Below are positions 1 to 7,654 of a stretch of 64,000 nt of DNA, piece after piece; positions within the stretch are counted from its first letter, which is position 1, and each line of letters starts with the position of its first letter. Made by a program: the position numbers and the translations under genes. Below the pieces are notes generated by a model. The model was not told the DNA's origin and did no database searches. It saw only the letters and a program-made list of their open reading frames with translations. This DNA comes from Arthrobacter sp042667405 (GTDB lineage: Bacteria > Actinomycetota > Actinomycetes > Actinomycetales > Micrococcaceae): contig NZ_JBHVAL010000017.1 of NCBI RefSeq assembly GCF_042667405.1, positions 44,757 through 108,756 of the forward strand, written 5' to 3'.

Positions 1-378
1 GGCCACGTGATCAACATCAGCTCGATTGCCGGCGTGTACAACTTCTACGGCCACACCGTTTACCACGCCACCAAGGCGGCTGTGCACCAGATTTCCCGGC
101 AGCTCCGCAACGACACCGTCGGCAAGCGGATCCGCGTCACGGAGATCTGCCCGGGCCGCGTGGAGACGGAGATCTTCGGCCGCAACCTCGGCGGCACGCC
201 GGAGGCCATGGAAGAAGCGTGGAAGACCTACTACGAAGGCTACGAATCCCTTACCACGGACGACATCGTCAACGCCCTGGACTACGCGATCGAAACTCCG
301 CGGCACGTCAACGTTGGAATGCTCGAACTCATGCCGACGTTCCAGGTCCCCGGCGGTCTGGTGTTCGACCGGCGCTGA
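1..378 (+). CDS. SDR-family NAD(P)-dependent oxidoreductase, 5' truncated by window
   Basis: Frame 1 is open from the first base, so the gene starts before the window and only about 125 C-terminal residues are seen. The catalytic half of a classical short-chain dehydrogenase is present: an ISSIAG stretch supplies the active-site Ser, and YHATK about ten residues later gives the YxxxK Tyr/Lys pair. ICPGRVETE follows, matching the PG motif where nicotinamide sits. The C-terminal part resembles the YdfG type (3-hydroxy acid/serine dehydrogenase group), but the substrate cannot be fixed. A strong hairpin at 441-470 ends the transcript. Confidence 0.9.
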   Translation, partial: GHVINISSIAGVYNFYGHTVYHATKAAVHQISRQLRNDTVGKRIRVTEICPGRVETEIFGRNLGGTPEAMEEAWKTYYEGYESLTTDDIVNALDYAIETPRHVNVGMLELMPTFQVPGGLVFDRR

Positions 379-440
379 CCTCTTCTGGTCCCGCGCCCCT
401 TAGGTTCCGGCGGCACTCACTCCCGTCGCCGGAAATACAA

Positions 441-470
441 GCTGGCGGCCGCGTATTCGCGGCCGCCAGC
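441..470. terminator. bidirectional intrinsic terminator
   Basis: A perfect 13-bp stem (GCTGGCGGCCGCG at 441-453 against 458-470) with a TATT loop lies between the convergent SDR and thioesterase genes. A short TTTAA follows on the + strand. Confidence 0.75.
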
Positions 471-515
471 ACCCGTTTAAGATGTGTATTCGCCGGGATG
501 ACGACGGCGGCTGGT

Positions 516-950
516 TCAGTCTTGGTCCAGCGTTTCGGTCAGGTGATGCGTCGGGATCCGGTCGCGGTCGTACGTGATCTCGGTGTAACCATGGGGCTGG
601 GGTCGCCCGTCGGAGCCAAGGTTGACGAACACGATCTCGTCGATGGTGAGGATGGCTTGCCGGGTGATCATGTTCCGGACCTCTGCGCGCATGGTCAGGG
701 ACGTCCGGCCGAATCGCTTGGCTGTCAATCCCATCTCAATGAGGTCACCCTGGACGGCCGAGCTCACGAAGTTGATTTCGGAGATGTACTTGGTGACCGC
801 GCGGCCGTTGCCCAATTGGAGGATGGCGTAGATCGCGGCCTCTTCATCGATCCACTTCAGCAGGCTGCCGCCGAAGAGTGTGCCATTGGCGTTAAGGTCC
901 TCGGGCCGCACCCATTTGCGGGTGCGGAAGGTGATGTCTGCTTTTTCCAT
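516..950 (-). CDS. acyl-CoA thioesterase, hotdog fold
   Basis: The 144-aa product has the single-hotdog layout of cytoplasmic acyl-CoA hydrolases. Residues around 20-38 (NANGTLFGGSLLKWIDEEAA) match the hotdog helix region with the Asn/Gly-rich loop and Asp/Glu used in catalysis. FVSSAVQGDLIEM then matches the central strand of the YciA/ACOT group. It probably hydrolyses acyl-CoA esters to free acid and CoA. The ATG at 950 lies 8 nt after a GATAAT box and no clear Shine-Dalgarno is seen, so the mRNA may be leaderless. It is separated from the upstream minus-strand GNAT gene by a hairpin. Confidence 0.85.
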   Translation of the reverse strand: MEKADITFRTRKWVRPEDLNANGTLFGGSLLKWIDEEAAIYAILQLGNGRAVTKYISEINFVSSAVQGDLIEMGLTAKRFGRTSLTMRAEVRNMITRQAILTIDEIVFVNLGSDGRPQPHGYTEITYDRDRIPTHHLTETLDQD

Positions 951-967
951 AATCCGAGATTATCGAA

Positions 968-999
968 CCGGCGCAACTCCCCGCTGGATGTTGCGCCGG
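968..999 (-). terminator. intrinsic terminator of the GNAT gene
   Basis: Arms CCGGCGCAAC (968-977) and GTTGCGCCGG (990-999) are perfectly complementary with a 12-nt loop, 10 bp beyond the stop of the minus-strand GNAT gene. The U tract is poor, so it may act only partly. Confidence 0.5.
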
Positions 1000-1009
1000 A
1001 GATCCTTAC

Positions 1010-1513
1010 CTAGGCCATTGCGGTGTGCGCTGCGCTGTGTGAATCGAGCCGCTTCGAATAGCAATACGATTCCTCGACGCCAACGTAGGGACCAAAGTTG
1101 GGCACCGCAGCAAAACCCGCGCTCTCATAGAAGCTGCGTCCGTCCGACTGGGCCGACCCCGCCTCGGCTGCGATCACGCTGAAGCCGTGTGAATGGGCCT
1201 GGGCTTCAAGCGCTGCCAGGATGGAGCTCGCGACTCCCGATCCACGGGCATACGGCACCACGTACAAGCGCTTGATCTCAGCCGTCTTTTCGTCAAGCAT
1301 CCTCAAACCGCCACAGCCGAGAGGCTGGCCCGAGCATTTTTCGTACGCCACCACAAAGACTGCGGTGTCAGCTTCCGACGGCGGCGGCCCGGGCTCATGG
1401 TCAGTGCTTCCGAAGCGCGTATCCAGTTCTGCCTGCTGCGCGGCCCGGAGGTCGGCGCCCACGGGGTTGGCCCACGTGACCTGCCGGATATTGAGCCGGG
1501 GGTTGGTCTGCAT
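1010..1513 (-). CDS. GNAT-family N-acetyltransferase
   Basis: A 167-aa protein with a single GNAT domain. FVVAYEKCSGQPLGCGGLRM is the beta2-3 hairpin, EIKRLYVVPYARGSGVASSI the beta4 strand plus acetyl-CoA pyrophosphate loop (R-G-S-G-V-A), and SFYESAGFAAVPNFG the C-terminal motif B. It should transfer acetyl from acetyl-CoA to an amine of unknown identity. The ATG at 1513 is preceded by a GAGG Shine-Dalgarno 5 nt upstream. No neighbour suggests a substrate. Confidence 0.88.
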   Translation of the reverse strand: MQTNPRLNIRQVTWANPVGADLRAAQQAELDTRFGSTDHEPGPPPSEADTAVFVVAYEKCSGQPLGCGGLRMLDEKTAEIKRLYVVPYARGSGVASSILAALEAQAHSHGFSVIAAEAGSAQSDGRSFYESAGFAAVPNFGPYVGVEESYCYSKRLDSHSAAHTAMA

Positions 1514-1615
1514 TTGTGCCTCGATTCGCCGGGTTTCGGGGAGGTGTCTATGCGTCTTAACCCTAGGCAGGCGGGGTTACCGTGGTGTTTCCTTCGCGTA
1601 AGCGTCCGGAGAAAT

Positions 1616-1690
1616 GCGGGCTTCCCGTGCGTTGTGGGGCCTGCTTTGCGGGGCTTCCCGTGCGTTTGGGGCGCAGAGCGGGCCTCGCAG
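1616..1690. repeat. short G/C-rich tandem repeat, about 33-bp period
   Basis: The stretch CTTCCCGTGCGTT occurs at 1621-1633 and again at 1654-1666 within similar G-rich flanks, and a decayed third copy may follow. The period is close to the 32-bp tandem repeats at 28875 and 47218, suggesting one intergenic repeat class. Confidence 0.55.
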
Positions 1691-1697
1691 CGTTGGC

Positions 1698-2354
1698 CTA
1701 CAGTGCCTCGCCCGTGGGGTCCTCGGCGGTTTGGTCCACCAAAGCCATCCCGCCCACGGGGATCTGGTCCCAGTGCAGCACCTTCCAGCCGTTTTTGGTG
1801 TCGCCTTCCAACGCCACGATTCCGGTGTTGGGTAATTGGTGCGTTTGGGCGAATACGGTGTCGATGTCAGTCGCCCTTCGTCCGGCCCAGCAACGGATGG
1901 CGGCGCCGTGACTGACGATCACCGCCGTCCGGTGTCCGGCGGCCACCACCTCCTCTACCGATGCGTCGAAGCGGGCGAAGAAGTCGTGACCGTTGAAAGC
2001 TCCGGGCATTCGCACGTCCAAGTCGCCGTCAGTCCAGGCGAAAACAGTGTTCATGTAGCGCAGGTGCGACTCGTGATCTGTCTTCTTCTCCAGGCTGCCG
2101 GCCTCAATCTCGTGGACTCCGGCCAGAATGGTTGGGTGCAGGCCGGTCGCTTTTGCCAGCGGAAGCACAGTGCGCTGGGTGCGGAGGAGAATAGAGGTGT
2201 ACAAGGCATCGATGGTTTCATCTGCCAGCGCTTCCGGCAGCGCGGCCGCCTGGCGTTCCCCGAGCGCAGTCAACCCTGGACCGGGAAAGGCCGTGTCCAG
2301 CTCACCTGCGACGTTGCCGGGGGTTTGTCCGTGCCTGATCAACAGGAGCTTCAT
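1698..2354 (-). CDS. histidine phosphatase (phosphoglycerate mutase-like) family protein
   Basis: A 218-aa branch-2-size histidine phosphatase. LLIRHGQTPGN at residues 4-14 carries the phospho-accepting RHG. ALYTSILLRTQRT holds the conserved Ser-x-x-x-Arg region, and VIVSHGAAIRCW near residue 150 carries the second catalytic His. It removes phosphate from a small molecule or phosphoprotein; the substrate cannot be told, because cobalamin, mannosyl-3-phosphoglycerate and general phosphatases share these motifs. The ATG at 2354 has GGAGCGGAG upstream. It stands alone between two other minus-strand genes. Confidence 0.9.
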   Translation of the reverse strand: MKLLLIRHGQTPGNVAGELDTAFPGPGLTALGERQAAALPEALADETIDALYTSILLRTQRTVLPLAKATGLHPTILAGVHEIEAGSLEKKTDHESHLRYMNTVFAWTDGDLDVRMPGAFNGHDFFARFDASVEEVVAAGHRTAVIVSHGAAIRCWAGRRATDIDTVFAQTHQLPNTGIVALEGDTKNGWKVLHWDQIPVGGMALVDQTAEDPTGEAL

Positions 2355-2568
2355 GGTGCTCCGCTCCTAACGTTGTTCCTTTGGGGATGCTTCTTCCCGG
2401 TGCTGCTTCTTTTCTGCCCGGTAGTCTCCAGCCAATCAGCCGCCGGGGTCCTGAAACAGCCCGACACGCCGTGTCCTCAGCCTCGTGACGAGAGCCCTTG
2501 AGCCAAGACATCGGGAGACCCGGCCGCTAACCGTGGAAGCCTTCGAGCTACCACGGCCCGGTTAAAGC

Positions 2569-2607
2569 ACGACGGCGGGCGGGGCACCTGGCCCCGCCCG
2601 CCGTCGT
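2569..2607 (-). terminator. intrinsic terminator after purB
   Basis: A perfect 17-bp stem (2569-2585 against 2591-2607) with a 5-nt loop lies just beyond the purB stop, followed on the minus strand by CTTTAAC. The stem begins ACGACGGCGG, a core shared with the terminators at 32925 and 55754. A second small hairpin (CCGTGG/CCACGG, 2531-2556) lies further downstream. The rest of 2355-2631 shows nothing coding. Confidence 0.8.
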
Positions 2608-2631
2608 CGAGCGTTTGTCGCTGAAGCGTGT

Positions 2632-4038
2632 TTACTTCAGGTGGTCCACCAGCTTGTCGGCGATGCCCGTGTACTTGCCCGGGGTCAGCGCAAGCAAGCG
2701 TGCCTCGGCGTCAGCGGAAAGCCCGAGGCTCTGGACGAATTCCTGCATGCGGGCGCCGTCCACGCGCTGCCCACGGGTGAGGTCCTTGAGGCGTTCGTAC
2801 GGGTTCTCCATGCCTTCGACGCCGGCAATGGCTTCGGCGCGCATGACCATCTGGATGGCTTCGCCCAGGACTTCCCAGTTGGTATCGAGGTCGCCTGCCA
2901 GGACTTCCTCGGCTACGTCCAGTGCCTTGAGGCCCTTGGCGACGTTGGAGATGGCAAGCAGTGAGTGGCCGAAAGCCACACCGATGTTGCGCTGGGAGGA
3001 AGAGTCGGTCAGGTCGCGCTGCCAGCGGGAAGTCACCAGCGTTGCCGCCAATGTGTCCAGAAGGCCGTTGGAGATCTCCAGGTTGGCTTCGGCGTTCTCG
3101 AAGCGGATCGGGTTCACCTTGTGCGGCATGGTGGAGGAACCCGTGGCGCCGGCGACCGGGATCTGGCGGAAGTAGCCGATGGAGATGTAGCTCCAAATGT
3201 CTGTGCAGACGTTGTGCAGGATGCGGTTGAAGCGGGCGATGTCGGCGTACAGTTCGGCCTGCCAGTCGTGGCTTTCGATCTGCGTGGTCAGCGGGTTCCA
3301 GGTGAGGCCCAAGCCTTCAACGAAGGACTTTGCCACAGCTTCCCAATCAGCGCCCGGCACGGATGCGACGTGGGCGGCGTAGGTGCCGGTGGCTCCGTTG
3401 ATCTTGCCAAGGAACTCGGTCTTGGCAATGCGTGAGAGCTGGCGGTTCAAGCGGTGCGCGATGACGGCCAGTTCTTTGCCGAGCGTGGTGGGGGTGGCGG
3501 GCTGGCCGTGCGTACGGGACAACATGGGCACTGAGCGGTTTTCTTCCGCCATGGCCTCGATCTGCTTCACCAATGCAGTGGCGTTGGGCAACCAGACGTC
3601 CTCCACGGCACCCTTGATTCCCACGGCGTAGGAGAGGTTGTTGATGTCCTCGGAGGTGCACCCGAAGTGGACCATGGCAGTCAGGTTCTCGATGCCAATC
3701 GCCGGCAGGCGGCGGGCGATGTAGTACTCGACGGCCTTGACGTCGTGAACCGTGACAGCCTCGATCTCGGCGAGCTCATTGACCGACGAAGCATCGAATT
3801 CCGTGACGATGGCCCGCAGCTGCGCAATCTGCGACTCGGAGAGCGGGCCGGCGCCCGGAAGAACGGACTGGCTGGTCAGGTGGATGAGCCACTCAACTTC
3901 GACATGAACGCGATCGCGGTTCAGCGCGGCCTCGGACAAGTAGTCAACGAGAGGTGCGACGGCGGCACGGTAGCGGCCATCAAGGGCGCCAAGGGCCAGG
4001 GGTTCGGAAGCGAGGGACACACGAGGGGATTCAGCCAT
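2632..4038 (-). CDS. purB: adenylosuccinate lyase
   Basis: A 468-aa fumarase/aspartase-superfamily enzyme. It cleaves SAICAR to AICAR and adenylosuccinate to AMP, releasing fumarate, in purine synthesis. The superfamily signature GSSTMPHKVNPIRFEN is intact around residues 298-313 and provides the flexible catalytic Ser loop. SRTHGQPATPTTLGKELA near residue 172 carries the conserved His, and FGCTSEDINN the substrate-binding TSxD-type motif. Length and N terminus (LALGALDGRYR) match the E. coli-type PurB rather than the shorter Bacillus type. The ATG at 4038 is the only sensible start. Monocistronic and divergent from the WXG100-like gene. Confidence 0.97.
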   Translation of the reverse strand: MAESPRVSLASEPLALGALDGRYRAAVAPLVDYLSEAALNRDRVHVEVEWLIHLTSQSVLPGAGPLSESQIAQLRAIVTEFDASSVNELAEIEAVTVHDVKAVEYYIARRLPAIGIENLTAMVHFGCTSEDINNLSYAVGIKGAVEDVWLPNATALVKQIEAMAEENRSVPMLSRTHGQPATPTTLGKELAVIAHRLNRQLSRIAKTEFLGKINGATGTYAAHVASVPGADWEAVAKSFVEGLGLTWNPLTTQIESHDWQAELYADIARFNRILHNVCTDIWSYISIGYFRQIPVAGATGSSTMPHKVNPIRFENAEANLEISNGLLDTLAATLVTSRWQRDLTDSSSQRNIGVAFGHSLLAISNVAKGLKALDVAEEVLAGDLDTNWEVLGEAIQMVMRAEAIAGVEGMENPYERLKDLTRGQRVDGARMQEFVQSLGLSADAEARLLALTPGKYTGIADKLVDHLK

Positions 4039-4088
4039 GGTCCCTATTCTTTCATGCTCGGCGCAGAGGCCGGGGTCGATGACGGCGC

Positions 4089-4118
4089 TATGTGGATGAC
4101 CGTCAGGTTATCCACATA
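4089..4118. promoter_or_regulatory. inverted pair of DnaA-box-like sequences
   Basis: TATGTGGAT (4089-4097) and ATCCACATA (4110-4118) form a perfect inverted repeat with a 12-nt spacer in the purB/4205 divergent promoter region. The right arm lies within TTATCCACA (4108-4116), an exact DnaA-box consensus; the left arm read on the minus strand is TCATCCACA, a one-base variant. It may bind DnaA or another dimer; being symmetric, it could also be an ordinary operator. Confidence 0.5.
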
Positions 4119-4204
4119 CGCAACTTCGTTCCTTCCTTCCGTCTCTGCCCATCCGTAGCGTTTTGGGTACCAATCAGCAGAACGACCACTGGAGTACACC
4201 CGCC

Positions 4205-4516
4205 ATGAGCTTCGGCTTGATGCCTGCCGCCACCCCACCAACTTTCGATCCTTCGGAATGCGCCTCCCGCAGCCACGAAGTCCAGAGGCTCGCATGGCGA
4301 ATGAAGGCTTGTGTTGACCAGGCAGACAGTGTCCTCGCATCCCTGCGGAAGCTGCAGCTGGACGAATGGCAGTCCCCGGCCGGACGGGCTTTCCGGACCA
4401 CGGTTGCCGTCCATGCCTCCGCGCTGATGCGGACCAGGGAAGGGCTTGACGGCGCAGCAGCTGCGGTCCTGCGGCATTCGCAGAATGTCTCCGTCTCCGG
4501 TGAGAGGGGGAAGTGA
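4205..4516 (+). CDS. WXG100-like small helical protein
   Basis: A 103-aa, mostly helical protein of unknown function. The central DEWQSPAGRAF resembles the W-x-G turn of ESX/WXG100 proteins, with flanking helices (RSHEVQRLAWRMKACVDQA before, VHASALMRTREGLDGAAAAV after). Size and hairpin layout fit an ESX-secreted partner or the N-terminal module of one, though the Gly is replaced by Ser-Pro. The ATG at 4205 is favoured over an upstream in-frame start because GGAG precedes it. Its stop overlaps the next start (TGATG), so the two are probably translated together. No secretion-system gene lies in the window. Confidence 0.7.
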   Translation: MSFGLMPAATPPTFDPSECASRSHEVQRLAWRMKACVDQADSVLASLRKLQLDEWQSPAGRAFRTTVAVHASALMRTREGLDGAAAAVLRHSQNVSVSGERGK

Positions 4517-5862
4517 TGGCTGACGCAGCTCCCATTGGGGCTGGAGCAGCGCCGAGGCCTTCACCGCCGCCGCCGGACGGCAGCCTCCGTATTCAGGGGG
4601 GAGTGGGCGGCATCTCTTTCCAGCTGGAAGAACTGGTGCGCGGAGCAGATCAGCTCGACGCCATGGCAGGGCAGCTGCTGGATATCGAAGAAGAGGCACG
4701 TCGCGTTCAGGATGCACTCATGCCGTATCTCTCCGATTCCTTCGATTCAGGCTGTCTCGCCATCGACGAGGTAGCCGAAAGCCGCAAAGACGCAGGCCGG
4801 TTGCGCCAGGCCCTGGGCGACGTCAGCGCAAGCGTACGGGCCAGCCACCGGGATTATGCGGAAACTGAAGCGGGGAACACACGACTCCATCTTCTTGGGC
4901 CAGGGGCGATGATGTTCCCGGACCCGGGTCACCTCTTCCCCCTCGGACGTGACCTCACTGAGGACATCTTGAACCTTTTAGTCAGCCCGGGTCTTGAAGC
5001 GGAGCAAGTACTCGGCCTGATGGTGGGCTCGCCGTTGCTGGCAGCTTTTCAGCCCCGTCCAGTCAGCGTGACGAAGGTCGGAGAAACCGCCGAGGACGTG
5101 CAGCCTTCCATGGCCGGGAGTCTCCGCCGCCTTGAGAAGGTCTACGACAGGAACAACGGTGAGATTGAGGTTATTGGGTTCGACAACAGCGGTTCATCTT
5201 CCTGGATGGTCCTGATTCCGGGCACGCAACCCAATACGCCCTCAAGCAATCCTTTCGACATCCAGGGAATCGGCGAAGCAGTCGGCTATCGCTCCGCGGA
5301 TGTCGCTCCTGCCGTGGCGCAGGCCTTGCGTGAAGCGGGGGCGGAGGCAGGGGACCAGGTGGTGGCGGTAGGGCACAGCCAAGGCGGCGTACACGCCATG
5401 AACTTGAGCCGGGACAAGGCGTTTCTCAGTGAGTTCGACCTCAAATTTGTTCTTACTGCGGGGGCGCCGGTTGGGGGCATCGTTCCAGAGCCCGGCATCA
5501 GTTCCCTTCACTTGGAGCACGTGCAGGACTGGGTCCCGGGAACAGATGGCCACATGAACCCGGACACCAAGGACCGGGTGACGGTAACGCTGACCGAGCA
5601 CGTTCAGACGCCTGAAGGGGAAGGACCAGGCTTGGGCCCTGGGCACAACCAAGAGAACTATGCGAAGGGAGCCGAACTGGTCGCGGCCAGCGACGATCCA
5701 TCGTTGGTTGCATCCACTGCGGCGTTCGCCGGCGTGGTCGGAGTTGGCGGCGCAGCGAAGGTCACCAGGTTCAAGCTCACCCGAGATCCGCTCCCTGATC
5801 GCCGGAACAGCATGACGGTGCCCGGCCTTCCCGAATCACGGTCTACGGCTGGTTCCCGATGA
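4516..5862 (+). CDS. alpha/beta-hydrolase fold protein with N-terminal helical domain
   Basis: About 448 aa. Residues 25-130 look like a helical, WXG/LXG-like region (EELVRGADQLDAMAGQLLDI, then VRASHRDYAETEAGN). The C-terminal half is an alpha/beta hydrolase: VVAVGHSQGGVHAMNL gives the G-x-S-x-G nucleophile elbow, QDWVPGTDGH a likely Asp region, and GPGHNQENY a likely catalytic His. A lipase/esterase-like activity is plausible. The pairing with the WXG100-like gene, by a one-base TGATG overlap, is reminiscent of type VII effector/partner pairs, but export is unproven. No signal peptide is seen. Confidence 0.75.
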   Translation: MADAAPIGAGAAPRPSPPPPDGSLRIQGGVGGISFQLEELVRGADQLDAMAGQLLDIEEEARRVQDALMPYLSDSFDSGCLAIDEVAESRKDAGRLRQALGDVSASVRASHRDYAETEAGNTRLHLLGPGAMMFPDPGHLFPLGRDLTEDILNLLVSPGLEAEQVLGLMVGSPLLAAFQPRPVSVTKVGETAEDVQPSMAGSLRRLEKVYDRNNGEIEVIGFDNSGSSSWMVLIPGTQPNTPSSNPFDIQGIGEAVGYRSADVAPAVAQALREAGAEAGDQVVAVGHSQGGVHAMNLSRDKAFLSEFDLKFVLTAGAPVGGIVPEPGISSLHLEHVQDWVPGTDGHMNPDTKDRVTVTLTEHVQTPEGEGPGLGPGHNQENYAKGAELVAASDDPSLVASTAAFAGVVGVGGAAKVTRFKLTRDPLPDRRNSMTVPGLPESRSTAGSR

Positions 5863-5865
5863 TTC

Positions 5866-6294
5866 CTACCGCTTGCGTGCGCCCGGAATGAGTCCCGCCA
5901 CCATGGAGATGATGCTGATGATGATCGATGCCAGGATCGCAGTCCAGAAGAAGGAGTCAAGGGTCAGGTGCACCGGTGTGAAACTGCTCAACCATGCAGT
6001 GAGGTACAACATTGCCGCGTTGATCACGATCGTAAAAAGGCCCAAGGTCAGGATCGTCACCGGCAGCGAAAGAATCTTCACCAAGGGGCGAACGAATGCG
6101 TTGACCACGCCGAAAATGAGCCCGATGAACAAATACGCCAAAATGATGCCGGCGGTGTCGGCGCCCTGCGTGAGCCCTGCATTTGCCGCGGCTGACTCCG
6201 TGGCGCTGGTAGTAATGTCCATGCCCTGCAGCAACCAGGTAGCAACCCAGAGAGCCAGCCCATTAATGAGGACGCGGATGATGAATGAACCCAT
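5866..6294 (-). CDS. phage holin family (PF04020-like) membrane protein
   Basis: A 142-aa protein with four hydrophobic segments: IIRVLINGLALWVATWLL, then AGIILAYLFIGLIFGVVNAF, then a segment through LGLFTIVINAAMLYLTAWL, and a C-terminal one ending ISMVAGLIPGARKR. The VNAFVRPLVKILSLPVTILT segment is the hallmark of the YvlD/PF04020 group of small bacterial membrane proteins. Despite the family name there is no phage context here. The frame stays open much further upstream, but the membrane protein begins at the ATG at 6294. Convergent with the hydrolase gene. Confidence 0.85.
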   Translation of the reverse strand: MGSFIIRVLINGLALWVATWLLQGMDITTSATESAAANAGLTQGADTAGIILAYLFIGLIFGVVNAFVRPLVKILSLPVTILTLGLFTIVINAAMLYLTAWLSSFTPVHLTLDSFFWTAILASIIISIISMVAGLIPGARKR

Positions 6295-6384
6295 GGGTCC
6301 ATCGTTCCACATGCACCTGTGCCGTGGCTGGGCGGCTTTGCAGGCCACTCCGCTGGCGGCAAGGGTACAAGTAGGCTTGAAGCC

Positions 6385-7503
6385 ATGACTACTACTGACA
6401 ACGCACCGGAGGGCGTACTCCCTCGACCGGTCGTGGACAGGCTTCCCAAATACGCTGCAGGTAAACCGCCAGCAGCCATCGAAGGCCTCACCAGCTACAA
6501 ATTGTCGTCCAATGAAAACCCGCTGCCCCCGATTCCTGCAGTGTTGCAGGCAATCGCGGACCAGTCCGATATCAACCGCTACCCCGACCCCTTGGCGACG
6601 AAGCTCAGGACCGCCCTTGCAGGATTTCTGGATGTCCCGGCTGACGATGTCGTCACCGGCGCCGGTAGCCTCGGGGCACTGAACCAGATCCTTGCCACGT
6701 TCGCCGGTCAAAATGACGATGGCAAAGCCGATGAAGTGATCTATGCCTGGCGTTCGTTCGAGGCTTACCCCATCTGTGTAGGCCTCGCAGGCGCTGCCAG
6801 CGTGCAGATTCCGTTGCTGGCAGACGGCCGGCACGATCTCGACACCATGGCAGCGGCAGTTACTGTCCGCACAAAGGTGATCCTCCTGTGTACGCCCAAC
6901 AATCCCACCGGGCCCATCCTCGCCGCTGAGGAAACGGAGCGCTTTATCCGCTCCGTTCCGCCGCATGTGGTGGTGGTTATCGACGAGGCCTATCAGGAAT
7001 TCGTCCGTGACCCTGAAGCTGTGGACGGCATTAAGCTGTACCGGAAATACCCCAACGTGATAGTTCTGCGGACATTTTCCAAGGCCCACGGGCTTGCTGG
7101 GCTGCGCGTGGGATACAGCGTGTCAGGCCCGGCTCTCACCCAACACCTCCGGGTGACGGCTACGCCCTTTGCGGTATCGCAAATCGCGGAACGCGCCGCT
7201 GTTACCTCGATCGAGAATTTCGACCAGGTTGTGGAAAGGGTACAAAGCCTCGTGACTGAACGGGATCGGGTAACGGCTGGGTTGCGGGACCTGGGATGGT
7301 TTGTCCCCGAGGCCCAAGGCAACTTCATTTGGTTGAATCTGGGTGAAAACAGTGCCGAGTTTGCAGCCTTGGCTGCTGAGCAGGCGTTGTCTGTGCGTGC
7401 CTTCGCCAATGAGGGGGTCCGTGTCAGCATCGGTGAGGTGGAAGCCAACACCCGATTCCTGAATCTCTGTGCAGGTTATACAAAGGCGCCGCTGGGTTCC
7501 TAG
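6385..7503 (+). CDS. hisC: histidinol-phosphate aminotransferase family (HisC or aromatic aminotransferase)
   Basis: A 372-aa fold-type I PLP aminotransferase. YKLSSNENPLPP is the N-terminal substrate arm, CTPNNPTGPI the NPTG motif, VVIDEAYQEF the cofactor-binding Asp and Tyr, LRTFSKAHGLAGLRVGY the Schiff-base Lys with the phosphate-binding Arg. It converts histidinol phosphate and 2-oxoglutarate to imidazole acetol phosphate and glutamate, or transaminates aromatic amino acids as the closely related Pat enzymes do. No other his gene is near, so the second reading is credible. The ATG at 6385 is preferred to 6319, which overlaps the divergent promoter region. Confidence 0.88.
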   Translation: MTTTDNAPEGVLPRPVVDRLPKYAAGKPPAAIEGLTSYKLSSNENPLPPIPAVLQAIADQSDINRYPDPLATKLRTALAGFLDVPADDVVTGAGSLGALNQILATFAGQNDDGKADEVIYAWRSFEAYPICVGLAGAASVQIPLLADGRHDLDTMAAAVTVRTKVILLCTPNNPTGPILAAEETERFIRSVPPHVVVVIDEAYQEFVRDPEAVDGIKLYRKYPNVIVLRTFSKAHGLAGLRVGYSVSGPALTQHLRVTATPFAVSQIAERAAVTSIENFDQVVERVQSLVTERDRVTAGLRDLGWFVPEAQGNFIWLNLGENSAEFAALAAEQALSVRAFANEGVRVSIGEVEANTRFLNLCAGYTKAPLGS

Positions 7504-7563
7504 CGGTTAACAAATGCGGAATCCGAACTTACTGCCGATAAAGTAAGGGACGAAAGCCAAAAG

Positions 7564-7599
7564 TATGCCCGTTCCGGAATGCATTCCGGAACGGGCATA
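7564..7599. promoter_or_regulatory. 36-bp perfect palindrome upstream of the 2-oxoacid dehydrogenase operon
   Basis: The left arm TATGCCCGTTCCGGAATG (7564-7581) is exactly reverse-complemented by 7582-7599 with no spacer. With no loop and no U tract it is a poor terminator but an ideal site for a symmetric dimer or tetramer. It lies 56 bp before the E1 alpha start at 7655, so a repressor bound here would cover the promoter or early leader. The ATG inside it (7565) is in the E1 alpha frame but lacks a ribosome-binding site. Confidence 0.75.
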
Positions 7600-7654
7600 T
7601 ATCCCAGCGACAGACATTGCCCGGCGGCCAGCCATGGCAAAGCAAGGAGACGGA

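Noticed and set aside
2510..2570. Possible tRNA from TTCGAGC and nearby hairpin.
   Set aside because: No acceptor stem, anticodon arm or D arm can be arranged; the hairpin CCGTGG/CCACGG explains the pairing.
5866..6294. Prophage remnant suggested by the 'phage holin family' name.
   Set aside because: The family is mostly chromosomal and no other phage gene is nearby.
5866..7089. A 407-codon minus-strand frame ending in the holin-like protein.
   Set aside because: Only the last 142 codons resemble a protein; the rest is antisense to hisC, so the gene is started at 6294.
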